Source: an uncultured Clostridia bacterium
GTDB taxonomy: Bacteria; Bacillota; Clostridia; Christensenellales; UBA1242
DNA: 64,000 nucleotides
Reading direction: 5' to 3'
Assembly (NCBI GenBank): GCA_934757845.1
Contig: CAKVLQ010000001.1
Location: 124,001 to 188,000, forward strand
The notes under the pieces are model-generated. The model saw only the letters and a list, made by a program, of their open reading frames with translations, ran no database searches and was not told where the DNA came from. How positions within the stretch are numbered: position 1 is the first letter of the stretch; each line of letters starts with the position of its first letter. A program made the translations under genes and the position numbers. This document shows, one piece after another, positions 51,611 to 59,490 of this stretch.

Positions 51611-51613
51611 GAT

Positions 51614-52420
51614 ATGGAATATATAAAAGCAAAAAATCAATTAAAACAAATTTATATAAATTTTCAAAATTCAAATTTTTATGAAATTGACTACATTTTT
51701 TGTGAAATTCTTAAAAAACCAAAAACCGAACTATTGTTTTGTGGTGTTGATAAAAAAAGTTTAAAAAAAGCAATTAGAATTGTAAACATTCATTTAAAAA
51801 CAAAAAAACCTTTGCAAAAAATATTGAAAAAAGCATATTTTTATGGGCTTGAATTTTATGTTAATAACAATGTTTTAACTCCAAGATTTGATAGTGAAAT
51901 TTTGGTTGAAAATGCCCTTAAATTTGATTTTTCGTCTTGTCTTGACTTGTGTTGTGGAAGCGGTTGTTTGGGGCTTTCTATAAAGCATTTTAAGCCAAAT
52001 GTTGATGTTTGTTTTGCCGACATAAGTTTAAAAGCGTTAAGGGTTTGCAAAAAAAATGCAAAACATTTGAATATAAAAGCAAAGTTTATAAAATCAGATA
52101 TGTTTAGCAAAATAAATCAAAAATTTGACCTTATTGTTTGCAATCCGCCATATATTGAAACTGAAATTGTTAAAACTCTTGATGAAGAGGTTAAAAACTT
52201 TGACCCAATTTTGTCGCTTGACGGTGGCGAAGACGGATTGAAATTTTATAGAATTTTGCAAAATAATCTTGACAAATTTTTAACAAAAAACGGGAAATGT
52301 TTGATTGAAATTGGATATAATCAGGCAGGGCTGATAAATTTTTTTAAGCAAAAATTTGAAAAAGTTAGTTTGATAAAAGATTATAACAACAATGATAGAG
52401 TGATTTTGATAGAAAAATAA
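51614..52420 (+). CDS. prmC: Peptide chain release factor N5-glutamine methyltransferase
   Basis: PrmC methylates the glutamine of the GGQ motif in release factors, using S-adenosylmethionine. The 268-residue protein has an N-terminal helical domain, then the SAM-binding LDLCCGSGCLGLSI (about 111-124), FADISLKAL (about 137-145) and the catalytic NPPYI (about 177-181). ATG 51614 is used; an in-frame GTG at 51596 falls inside the hairpin's 3' arm. No Shine-Dalgarno is visible. It stands 13 nt before its substrate gene prfA, the reverse of the usual prfA-prmC order. Confidence 0.93.
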   Translation: MEYIKAKNQLKQIYINFQNSNFYEIDYIFCEILKKPKTELLFCGVDKKSLKKAIRIVNIHLKTKKPLQKILKKAYFYGLEFYVNNNVLTPRFDSEILVENALKFDFSSCLDLCCGSGCLGLSIKHFKPNVDVCFADISLKALRVCKKNAKHLNIKAKFIKSDMFSKINQKFDLIVCNPPYIETEIVKTLDEEVKNFDPILSLDGGEDGLKFYRILQNNLDKFLTKNGKCLIEIGYNQAGLINFFKQKFEKVSLIKDYNNNDRVILIEK

Positions 52421-52433
52421 AAAGGAGAATGTT

Positions 52434-53501
52434 ATGTTAGACAAACTAAAAAACATAAAAGATAGGTATGAAATGATAAGCGAAAAACTTGTTTCGCCCG
52501 AAGTTTTGAATGATAACAAAGAATATGTTAAACTTGCAAAAGAGCACAAAAATCTTGAACCTATTGTTGAAAAATATAATGAATATAAAAAAGTTGCTGA
52601 TGACCTTAAAGACGCCGAAGAGATGCTTCAATTTGAAACTGGTGAAATGAAAGAATTTTTGGAAGCCGAAATTGTTGAAAACAAAGAAAAAATTGCAAGC
52701 CTTGAAGAAGAAATTAAAATTTTGCTTCTTCCAAAAGATGAAAATGATGACAAAAACGTTATTATTGAAATTCGTTCGGGTGCGGGTGGAGATGAGGCAG
52801 CATTGTTTGCAAGTGAAATTATGCGAATGTATATGAAATATGCTGAACGAAAGCATTATAAAGTTGAAATTTATGAACTTAACGACACCGAACTTGGCGG
52901 AGTTAAAGAAGCAACTTTCAAAATTTCTGGAAACGGAGTTTATTCAAGATTTAAGTTTGAAAGCGGTGTTCATCGTGTTCAGCGTGTTCCTGACACTGAA
53001 ACACAAGGTCGTGTGCACACTTCAACAATAACTGTTGCGGTGCTTCCAGAAGCACAAGATGTTGATGTTGAACTAGATGAAAAAGACCTTAAAATTGACA
53101 CTTGTCGTGCTAGTGGTGCGGGCGGACAACATATTAACAAAACCGAAAGTGCAATAAGGGTTACCCATTTGCCAACTGGCATTGTTGTTTATTGTCAAGA
53201 CCAAAGAAGTCAAGTGCAAAACAAAGAAACAGCACTTGCTATTTTGAAAACTAAATTATATGACAAATATAAAACTGAACAAGACGAAAAATATGCTGAA
53301 AACAGACGAACCCAAATTGGAACGGGCGACAGAAGTGAAAGAATAAGAACTTACAACTATCCACAAGGAAGATTAACCGACCACAGAATTAATTTCACCG
53401 TTTATGCCTTAACCGAATTTTTGAACGGCGATATGGACGAACTTATTGATGCACTAACAATTGCCGACCAAAAGGCAAAACTTGAAAAAGGATTGGAATA
53501 A
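52434..53501 (+). CDS. prfA: Peptide chain release factor 1
   Basis: RF1 reads UAA and UAG in the ribosomal A site and triggers peptide release. The 355-residue protein has the conserved RSGAGGDEAALFA (about 114-126), the PxT codon-recognition tripeptide as PDT within RVQRVPDTETQGR (about 182-194), and the catalytic GGQ in ASGAGGQHINKTESAIR (about 223-239). PxT rather than SPF marks RF1 and not RF2. AAGGAG lies 6 nt before ATG 52434. It is co-transcribed with prmC. Confidence 0.98.
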   Translation: MLDKLKNIKDRYEMISEKLVSPEVLNDNKEYVKLAKEHKNLEPIVEKYNEYKKVADDLKDAEEMLQFETGEMKEFLEAEIVENKEKIASLEEEIKILLLPKDENDDKNVIIEIRSGAGGDEAALFASEIMRMYMKYAERKHYKVEIYELNDTELGGVKEATFKISGNGVYSRFKFESGVHRVQRVPDTETQGRVHTSTITVAVLPEAQDVDVELDEKDLKIDTCRASGAGGQHINKTESAIRVTHLPTGIVVYCQDQRSQVQNKETALAILKTKLYDKYKTEQDEKYAENRRTQIGTGDRSERIRTYNYPQGRLTDHRINFTVYALTEFLNGDMDELIDALTIADQKAKLEKGLE

Positions 53502-53565
53502 CTTTTTTAACTAAAAAAGTTACAAAAAAGTTTGGGGGTTGCGATTCCCCCAACCCCCACAAACG
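53500..53565 (+). terminator. Hairpin pair downstream of prfA, including a GC-rich element
   Basis: AACTTTTTT/AAAAAAGTT (53500-53521) is followed by a GC-rich stretch (53530-53565). In that stretch GTTTGGGGGTTG can pair with CAACCCCCACAAAC, or TTGGGGG with the nearer CCCCCAA. The rest of the gene-free stretch to 53823 is AT-rich with only a TTGACA at 53708-53713. Confidence 0.6.
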
Positions 53566-53823
53566 CTTTAAGGATAAAAATATTTAAATTGATATTATAG
53601 AATTATTGTTATTTTATTATTAATATAATCACAAAATCAAAATCTTAACATAAATTTCACACGCTTAATTAACTTAAAAAAATTTTTGAAAATGTTATAA
53701 AATTTGTTTGACAAAATTGTTTAAAAAATGCAAAATATAAATGATAAAACAATTTGGGTTAAATATAATTTAAAATTTTGTTTAAACTAATATTGTAAAT
53801 TAATTTTAAAGGAAGATTAAACA

Positions 53824-54423
53824 ATGGAAAAATCAAAAAAGAAAAAAGTTATTTTAAGTTTGGTTGCCGTTTTTGCACTTATCATTTGTGCTTGTGCATC
53901 AGTTATCACTTATGCATGGTTTACCGATAGTAAATCATATAATGGTGAACTTAAATTTGGAACGATTGTTTTAGATGTGACTGGTGGTGTTAGTGGAGAG
54001 AAAATTTCATTTACATATTCAAGAACAGGTGCAAAAACAGCAATGCCAGGCGACACAATCACTATTCCACTAAAATTTACTCTTCAGGAAGGCAGTGAAC
54101 CAGCATATTATCTTGTTTACATAACAGATGCTAATGGTGTGTTTGAAAGTGCGTCATATTATAAAGATGGAACTACAACATATTATCACAAAGATTCTAA
54201 AATCTATAACCAATCAACAAAAGCCGTTGCAACTCCAACAAATGTTGTGGGAACAGTTGCGGCAGGAACAACCGTTGACTTGTCAATAGAAGCCAAAATT
54301 GCTGAAAGTACAGATAATACTTTTAAAGGACAAAAAACAACTGTAACTTGCAAAGTTATTGTAATTCAACAAGCAAACTTAACTATGGCAAATGCAAAAA
54401 CTCAACTTGATGCAGAAGCATAG
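53824..54423 (+). CDS. SipW-signal TasA/camelysin-like secreted protein (short form)
   Basis: The 199-residue protein has a lysine-rich N-terminus, a hydrophobic helix (about 9-29) and the SipW-type motif YAWFTDSKSYNGELKFGT (about 30-47). A single TasA/camelysin-like beta domain ends in VIVIQQANLTMANAKTQL. It is the minimal member of the three-paralogue family in the window (others at 10009 and 50104) and the closest to a bare TasA-type fibre subunit. AAGGAAG precedes the ATG by 8 nt. It has its own terminator. The matching SipW peptidase is not in the window. Confidence 0.87.
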   Translation: MEKSKKKKVILSLVAVFALIICACASVITYAWFTDSKSYNGELKFGTIVLDVTGGVSGEKISFTYSRTGAKTAMPGDTITIPLKFTLQEGSEPAYYLVYITDANGVFESASYYKDGTTTYYHKDSKIYNQSTKAVATPTNVVGTVAAGTTVDLSIEAKIAESTDNTFKGQKTTVTCKVIVIQQANLTMANAKTQLDAEA

Positions 54424-54437
54424 TTTAAATTAACAAC

Positions 54438-54469
54438 AAAAAATCCATGAATAATTCGTGGATTTTTTT
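54438..54469 (+). terminator. Intrinsic terminator of the short TasA-like gene
   Basis: AATCCATGAA/TTCGTGGATT stem with flanking A and T runs. Confidence 0.85.
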
Positions 54470-54583
54470 AAATTAATGGTGCTATTAATTTTCATTTTAA
54501 CCCTTGACGATTTTTTTGAAAAATGCAAATAATTTTTTGCAACAAAATTCTTCAAAAATTTTTTTATTTTTTTTAAAAAAGTG

Positions 54584-54611
54584 TTGACAAATTTTTTTTG
54601 ATGAGTAAAAT
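54584..54611 (+). promoter_or_regulatory. Promoter of the ctsR operon
   Basis: TTGACA (54584-54589), 16-nt spacer, TAAAAT (54606-54611). Confidence 0.7.
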
Positions 54612-54622
54612 TATTGGTGAAA

Positions 54623-54639
54623 GGTCAAAGAAAGTCAAA
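54623..54639 (+). promoter_or_regulatory. CtsR operator
   Basis: GGTCAAAGAAAGTCAAA matches the CtsR heptad direct-repeat consensus (R/GGTCAAA-NAN-RGTCAAA). It lies just downstream of the -10 box, 19 nt before the ctsR ATG, so autoregulation is expected. Confidence 0.93.
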
Positions 54640-54657
54640 CTTTTAGGAGGAGCTAAT

Positions 54658-55110
54658 ATGAACAATTTGAGCGATATTATTGAAGATTTTATTTTAAACA
54701 CGATTGGCGATGACCAAAGTTTAAATTTAAGCCGAAATGAACTTGCAAATTTTTTCAATGTGTCGCCAAGCCAAATAAACTATGTGTTGTCCACTCGTTT
54801 TACGCTAGACCGTGGTTATCAAACCGAAAGCAAGCGGGGCGGTGGCGGATATATAGTTTTAAAACGAGTAAATCTTGACGATAATATTTCAAAGATTTTA
54901 AAATCATTGAAGCCCGATTTAGACTTTACTTCTTGTTGTTATATTCTTGACAACCTTGAAAAAAACCAAATTATAAATCAAAGCGAAGAAGAAATTATCA
55001 AAAGTGCAATTTCTCAAAAAGCACTTTCTTCACCTTTTAAAATTGAAAATAGTTTGAGATATAACATTTTCAAAAACATATTAATAAATTTAAAAAATAG
55101 GGGGAATTAA
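54658..55110 (+). CDS. ctsR: Class III heat-shock repressor CtsR
   Basis: CtsR represses clp and related stress genes by binding heptad repeats, and heat inactivates it. The 150-residue protein has the winged-helix start MNNLSDIIEDFILNTI, SRNELANFFNVSPSQINYVL (helix-turn-helix, about 22-41), the glycine-rich wing ESKRGGGGYI (about 55-64) and a C-terminal dimer domain. ATG 54658 is chosen for AGGAGG 7 nt upstream; in-frame codons before it cover the operator. It is the first gene of ctsR-mcsA-clpC, with an operator in its own leader. Confidence 0.96.
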   Translation: MNNLSDIIEDFILNTIGDDQSLNLSRNELANFFNVSPSQINYVLSTRFTLDRGYQTESKRGGGGYIVLKRVNLDDNISKILKSLKPDLDFTSCCYILDNLEKNQIINQSEEEIIKSAISQKALSSPFKIENSLRYNIFKNILINLKNRGN

Positions 55111-55113
55111 TTT

Positions 55114-55608
55114 ATGAAATGTGAAAAATGTAACAAAAATGAGGCAACTTTCCACAGTGTTAAAAACATTAATGGAAAGGTTAGCGAAAAACATTTGTGC
55201 AGTGAATGTGCCAAAAATGAAAAGGAATTTGACAATTTTGACAAAGAGTTTTTAAATTTTAAACACCACACAAACAGTTTCTTTGACGATATGATGAGTG
55301 ATTTTAATTCAACATTATCTTACTTTACAAATCCAGAACTTAATAGTTTTCTTGATTTCGATGACTTTTTCTCTCGCCCTATGCTTAACCAAGATAAACC
55401 ACAAAAACAAGAGAGTGATTGCCATAAAAAAGAATTTAGTGCAAAAAAATCTGAAATCACAAAAAAATTGAGCAACAAAGAGAAAACAAGGCTTGAAATT
55501 GCAAAACTTGACATATCTCTAAAAAAAGCCGTTGTTGAAGAACGATATGAAGACGCAGTTGTTATTAGGGATAAAATTAAAGAACTTAAAAAACAACTTG
55601 AAAAATAA
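55114..55608 (+). CDS. mcsA: McsA-like zinc-finger/UVR protein
   Basis: McsA activates the arginine kinase McsB and helps ClpC in Bacillota. The 164-residue protein has two CxxC zinc motifs at the N-terminus (CEKCNKNE at 3-10, CSECAKNE at 29-36) and a C-terminal UVR motif (about 128-163, LDISLKKAVVEERYEDAVVI). It begins 3 nt after ctsR with GGGGG upstream. The expected next gene, mcsB, is missing, and clpC follows after 44 nt. McsA may act directly with ClpC here, or the kinase may be elsewhere. Confidence 0.93.
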   Translation: MKCEKCNKNEATFHSVKNINGKVSEKHLCSECAKNEKEFDNFDKEFLNFKHHTNSFFDDMMSDFNSTLSYFTNPELNSFLDFDDFFSRPMLNQDKPQKQESDCHKKEFSAKKSEITKKLSNKEKTRLEIAKLDISLKKAVVEERYEDAVVIRDKIKELKKQLEK

Positions 55609-55652
55609 TTTTAAAAACAAAAAAGTGCAAAAGCACAAAAGGGGGATTGATT

Positions 55653-58076
55653 ATGTATTATAATATAAACGCAACCGAAGGTGTTAATGAAGTTTTGAAA
55701 AATGCATCAAATCTTGCCAAAAAATATAATAATGGCGAAATTGCAACCGAACATTTGCTTTATGGATTAAGTGCTTTTAAAGATTGCAAATCAAGCCAAA
55801 TTTTGAAAGATTTTGGTGTTACAAGTGATAAACTTGAAGTTTTGCTTGCTCAAAATGGAGAAGAATCTTCGATGGAAGATAATGTTGACCTAACTCCAAC
55901 CGCAAAACAAGTTTTTAGAGTGGCAAGTGAAGTGGCAATAGAACTTAATCACAGTTTTGTTGGAACTGAACATTTGTTGCTTGCAATTTTGTTAAGTGAA
56001 GGCGTTGGTGTTAATTTGTTGCAAGAAGTTTTCTCGTGTGATATTGATAAAATGCGAGAAAGAGTTTTGAATGTTTTGAAAGGAGATAATGTTAAAACTG
56101 AAACTACAAGCAGTGAAAATTCATCTTCACTTCCAAAAAATTTGCAAGATATGGGAACTGATCTAACACAAAAAGCAAAAGACGGAAAAATTGATGTTAT
56201 TATTGGCAGAGATGACGAAATTGAAAGATTGATTGAAATTTTGTGCAGAAAAACCAAAAATAACCCTGTTTTGATTGGTGAAGCGGGTGTTGGAAAAAGT
56301 GCTATTGTTGAAGGGTTAGCACTTCGAATTGTTAAAGGAAATGTTCCAGAAGAACTTTTGGGCAAAACCATATTTTCACTTGAACTTGGCGGACTTTTGG
56401 CAGGGACAAAATATCGTGGAGCATTAGAAGAAAAACTTAAAGAAGTTATTGAAACTATTATAAATAACAAAAATATAATAACCTTTATTGACGAAATTCA
56501 CACTTTAAGCCAAGCAGGAAGTGAAAAAGGTGAAGTTAGTCCAAGTGATATGTTGAAACCTTATCTTGCCCGTGGCGAACTTCAAACTATCGGTGCAACA
56601 ACAACTGATGAATATCGAAAATTTATTGAAAAAGATAAAGCTTTAGAGCGAAGATTTCAACCAATTTTTGTAAATCCACCAAGTGTTGAAGACACAATTT
56701 TAATTTTGAAAGGTTTAAGAGATAGTTTTGAAGCCTTCCACAAAGTTAAAATTACAGATAGTGCAATAGAAAGTGCTTGCAAACTTTCGGATAGATATAT
56801 TACCGACCGAAACTTGCCAGATAAAGCCATTGATTTGATTGACGAAGCATCAAGCAAAGCAAAAGTTTCAAGTGTTCAATATCCACAAGAAGTGGTTACA
56901 AAAGAGCGTGAACTTGGTGTGCTTGAAAACAGTAAAAAAGAAGCACTACTTAACGAAAACTTTGAAAAAGCCGCTAAACTTCGTGATGACATTAAAAAGT
57001 TGCAAGACGAAATTAATGCCATTAAAAAAGAAAGCATGGGCGGAAAAGAATATAAAGAAATAACTGAAGATGACATAAGAGAAGTTGTTAGCAAATGGAC
57101 AAAAATTCCAATTTCAAAACTAAATATGCAAGAAAAAGAACGATTGCTTAATTTGGAAAGTATTTTGCATGAGCGAATTATTGGGCAAAATGAAGCCGTT
57201 GAAAGCGTAAGCAAAGCAATAAGGCGTGCAAGAGTTGGTCTTAAAGACAGCAAACGACCTATTGGAAGTTTTATTTTCCTTGGACCAACAGGTGTTGGAA
57301 AAACCGAACTTTGCAAGGCATTGGCTGAAACAATGTTCGACAGCGAAAATGCAATAATTAGGCTTGATATGAGTGAATATATGGAATCTCATGCTGTTAG
57401 CAAACTTATTGGTTCGCCACCAGGATATGTTGGGCACGAAGACGGCGGACAATTAACCGAAGCCGTTAGACGAAAACCATATTCTGTTGTTTTGTTTGAT
57501 GAAATTGAAAAAGCTCACCCAGATGTGTTTAATATTCTTCTTCAAATTTTGGAAGATGGAAGACTTACTGATGGGCAAGGTAAAACTGTTTCGTTCCAAA
57601 ACACAATTATTATTTTAACAAGTAATTGCGGTGTTGACGAACTTCCAAACAGTGCAAAACAACTTGGCTTTAATGCCGAAACGGAAGAAAAAACCGAAGA
57701 AGCAGAAAAAGAAGTTTTGATGAACGCATTAAAACGCAAATTTAAACCAGAATTTTTAAATCGTATTGATGTTATAACAGTGTTCCACAAATTAACAAAA
57801 ACTGATATTGCACAAATTGCAAGCATCATGATTAACAATCTAAACAAAAAGTTGAAAGAAAAAAATTTGGAGATTAAATTAACCGAAAAAGCCGTAGACT
57901 TTTTGATTGAAAATGGAACAAATATTCAATATGGTGCAAGACCATTAAGACGACTTATTGAACAAAAAATTGAAGACCAAATTGCCGAAGATATGCTTTC
58001 TGGAAAACTTGACGGCAAAACTCAAATTGTGGTTGATAGTGAAGACGGTCATTTAACATTTGATTATAAAAATTAA
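55653..58076 (+). CDS. clpC: ATP-dependent Clp protease ATPase subunit ClpC
   Basis: ClpC unfolds proteins and feeds them to ClpP. The 807-residue protein has the Clp_N repeat domain (1-145), AAA-1 with Walker A GEAGVGKS (about 209-216) and DEIHTL, a middle UVR-type segment (ENFEKAAKLRDDIKKLQDE, about 437-455), and AAA-2 with GPTGVGKTE (about 543-551), DMSEYMESHAVSKLIGSPPGYVG and the C-terminal sensor domain. ATG 55653 has GGGGG 7 nt upstream; a TTG six nt earlier is less likely. A small GTGC-AAAA-GCAC hairpin sits in the mcsA-clpC gap. Confidence 0.97.
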   Translation: MYYNINATEGVNEVLKNASNLAKKYNNGEIATEHLLYGLSAFKDCKSSQILKDFGVTSDKLEVLLAQNGEESSMEDNVDLTPTAKQVFRVASEVAIELNHSFVGTEHLLLAILLSEGVGVNLLQEVFSCDIDKMRERVLNVLKGDNVKTETTSSENSSSLPKNLQDMGTDLTQKAKDGKIDVIIGRDDEIERLIEILCRKTKNNPVLIGEAGVGKSAIVEGLALRIVKGNVPEELLGKTIFSLELGGLLAGTKYRGALEEKLKEVIETIINNKNIITFIDEIHTLSQAGSEKGEVSPSDMLKPYLARGELQTIGATTTDEYRKFIEKDKALERRFQPIFVNPPSVEDTILILKGLRDSFEAFHKVKITDSAIESACKLSDRYITDRNLPDKAIDLIDEASSKAKVSSVQYPQEVVTKERELGVLENSKKEALLNENFEKAAKLRDDIKKLQDEINAIKKESMGGKEYKEITEDDIREVVSKWTKIPISKLNMQEKERLLNLESILHERIIGQNEAVESVSKAIRRARVGLKDSKRPIGSFIFLGPTGVGKTELCKALAETMFDSENAIIRLDMSEYMESHAVSKLIGSPPGYVGHEDGGQLTEAVRRKPYSVVLFDEIEKAHPDVFNILLQILEDGRLTDGQGKTVSFQNTIIILTSNCGVDELPNSAKQLGFNAETEEKTEEAEKEVLMNALKRKFKPEFLNRIDVITVFHKLTKTDIAQIASIMINNLNKKLKEKNLEIKLTEKAVDFLIENGTNIQYGARPLRRLIEQKIEDQIAEDMLSGKLDGKTQIVVDSEDGHLTFDYKN

Positions 58077-58095
58077 TTAATTTGCAAAAAAACAT

Positions 58096-58134
58096 AAAAA
58101 ACAGCAGTTTAAACAAATAAGACTACTGTTTTTT
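58096..58134 (+). terminator. Terminator of the ctsR operon
   Basis: AAAAACAG-C-AGT / ACT-A-CTGTTTTT stem with one mismatch, then T. Confidence 0.7.
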
Positions 58135-58141
58135 ATATGTA

Positions 58142-58324
58142 TTAAACAAAATTATAAAAATTTCTTCCACTGCAACTATTGCAAGTGTTGCAACCACTGC
58201 TTGTGTTTGATAATGTTAGTAACAGCAAAAGCAAGAAGTTGGTGTTTGTGTTAAGGTCAACATTTCCAGCACTTGTGATAATAGACAAAAGCAAAATAAG
58301 CAAAACATCTTGTGAACTAACCAT
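58142..58324 (-). CDS. Small hydrophobic Cys-rich peptide (60 aa), unknown
   Basis: A very strong Shine-Dalgarno (GAAAGGAGG) lies 6 nt before ATG 58324 on the minus strand, so this small frame is likely translated. The 60 residues include a hydrophobic N-terminal stretch (DVLLILLLSIITSAG, 6-20), a second run of leucines (about 30-36), and a C-terminal GCNTCNSCSG (about 44-53) with a CxxCxxC spacing. I do not recognise a family. It could be a small membrane or secreted peptide, metal-binding or spore/envelope associated. It sits beside an ArsR-type metal sensor. Confidence 0.65.
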   Translation of the reverse strand: MVSSQDVLLILLLSIITSAGNVDLNTNTNFLLLLLLTLSNTSSGCNTCNSCSGRNFYNFV

Positions 58325-58438
58325 AAAAGCCTCCTTTCAACAAAATATTACTATATTTCTATTTATGTTACAAAACTTTCAAATGTGCAAAAACTCACAT
58401 ATATAATTATTTTGATATAATAGTTTTAGGAGGAATTT

Positions 58439-58813
58439 ATGGTAGAACTAAACAAAATTTATAATGATGAAGAATTCCACAAAAGAATAAAAGCAGATGC
58501 AAAAACTGTGAGTGATGTTAAATATTATTTGCCACAAGAAAAAGTTTTAAGAAATTTGGCAGAGTTTTTTAGTATGTTCAGCGATGAAACACGAATTAAA
58601 ATAATTTCGGCTTTGTCGGTTAGCGAACTTTGCGTTAACGATATAGCAAACATATTAAAACTTAATCAAACCACTGTTAGTCATCAACTTAAACTTTTAA
58701 AAAGCGTTGGGGCAGTAAAATTTAGGCGAGACGGAAAAATTATTTATTATTCCATTGCCGACAAACAAATTCATGATTGCTTACTTACCGGCGTTAACTA
58801 TTTGATGGTTTAA
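58439..58813 (+). CDS. ArsR/SmtB-family metal-sensing repressor
   Basis: The 124-residue protein has the winged helix-turn-helix of ArsR repressors: FSMFSDETRIKIISAL (about 43-58), ELCVNDIANIL (about 62-72) and the recognition helix QTTVSHQLKLLKSVGAV (about 76-92). The ELCVND helix carries one cysteine, and the C-terminal helix (ADKQIHDCLL, about 106-115) has Asp/His residues and another cysteine, suggesting an alpha-3 and/or alpha-5 metal site as in CadC/SmtB. The metal is not predictable. AGGAGG precedes ATG 58439 and an extended -10 (TGATATAAT) lies upstream. No metal transporter is next to it. Confidence 0.92.
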   Translation: MVELNKIYNDEEFHKRIKADAKTVSDVKYYLPQEKVLRNLAEFFSMFSDETRIKIISALSVSELCVNDIANILKLNQTTVSHQLKLLKSVGAVKFRRDGKIIYYSIADKQIHDCLLTGVNYLMV

Positions 58814-58845
58814 AAAAAGCATAACAATTTAGTTATGCTTTTTTT
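58812..58845 (+). terminator. Intrinsic terminator of the ArsR-family gene
   Basis: AAAAAAAGCATAAC/GTTATGCTTTTTTT stem. Confidence 0.85.
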
Positions 58846-58907
58846 GTGAATAAAATTTAACAATATTGTAAAAAATTTCTATATTGTTAAAACGATAATA
58901 TTATATT

Positions 58908-58953
58908 AGGTCTTAAGACCTATGTCAAGTCTTTTGACCTGATTTGTTATAAA
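58908..58953 (+). promoter_or_regulatory. Operator pair and -10 box of the first XRE gene
   Basis: The perfect palindrome AGGTCTTAAGACCT (58908-58921) and the imperfect copy AAGTCTTTTGACCT (58927-58940) have centres 19 bp apart. They are followed by TATAAA (58948-58953). The ATG comes 8 nt later, suggesting a leaderless, autoregulated gene. Confidence 0.7.
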
Positions 58954-58961
58954 TTATTTAT

Positions 58962-59162
58962 ATGGAATATCAACAAGTAATAAAAGAAATATTAATTCAA
59001 AATAATTTAAGTCAAGAAAAATTTGCAAAGATAATTGGCGTTAACCAAACCACAATAAGCAAATGGCTTATGGGAAAGAAAAAGCCGTCTTATGATAGCA
59101 TTTTGTTAATTTACCAAAAGTTTGGCATCACTCCAAACGAATTATTTGGAATTTATAATTAA
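58962..59162 (+). CDS. Small XRE-family DNA-binding protein (1)
   Basis: The 66-residue protein is essentially one Cro/C1 helix-turn-helix domain: IKEILIQNNLSQEKFAKIIG (helices 1-2), VNQTTISKWLMGKKKPS (recognition helix, about 27-43), and ILLIYQKFGITPNELFGI. It binds DNA, probably as a dimer, and the palindromes directly upstream are the obvious operators. There is no Shine-Dalgarno. No toxin partner or other domain is attached. Phage- or element-derived regulators look like this, but no phage genes are nearby. Confidence 0.88.
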   Translation: MEYQQVIKEILIQNNLSQEKFAKIIGVNQTTISKWLMGKKKPSYDSILLIYQKFGITPNELFGIYN

Positions 59163-59186
59163 AGAGCAATAAAGCGTTTAATTAAT

Positions 59187-59408
59187 TTAGTCTTCAAACA
59201 AATCGTTTAAAGTAATTTCATAAATGCAAACAAGTTTCAATAAATTTTCAATCGTAGGAAAACTTTTTCCGCTTTCATAGGCTTGATAACTTTGTGTTTT
59301 TACACCTATTAGTTCGGCAACCTGTTTTTGTGTTAAATTTCTTGAATTTCTTTCAAGTTTTAAGTTTTTTATAAAATTTTTTTCATAATTTTTAATTTTC
59401 TTTTCCAT
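59187..59408 (-). CDS. Small XRE-family DNA-binding protein (2)
   Basis: The 73-residue protein has a short basic N-terminus and a Cro/C1 domain: LKLERNSRNLTQKQVAELIG (helices 1-2, about 16-35), VKTQSYQAYESGKSFPT (recognition helix), and LLKLVCIYEITLNDLFE. It reads against gene (1) and divergently from gene (3). TATAAT at 59417-59422 on the minus strand lies 8 nt before the ATG with no Shine-Dalgarno, again suggesting a leaderless transcript. Confidence 0.88.
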   Translation of the reverse strand: MEKKIKNYEKNFIKNLKLERNSRNLTQKQVAELIGVKTQSYQAYESGKSFPTIENLLKLVCIYEITLNDLFED

Positions 59409-59416
59409 ATATTTGC

Positions 59417-59464
59417 ATTATACAATTTTAAACTGTATAATTGTTAAAAATCAGTTTATAACTG
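59417..59464. promoter_or_regulatory. Divergent regulatory region with CAGTT-type palindromes
   Basis: CAGTTTATAACTG (59452-59464, arms CAGTT/AACTG) and the related CAATTTTAAACTG (59423-59435) flank the promoter of XRE gene (2) and lie upstream of XRE gene (3). They are probable shared operators. Confidence 0.6.
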
Positions 59465-59490
59465 TTTTTTAATTTGTAAAGGAGAGAAAT

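Noticed and set aside
54598..54657. Earlier start for CtsR
   Set aside because: It overlaps the promoter and the CtsR operator; ATG 54658 has AGGAGG and gives the standard N-terminus.
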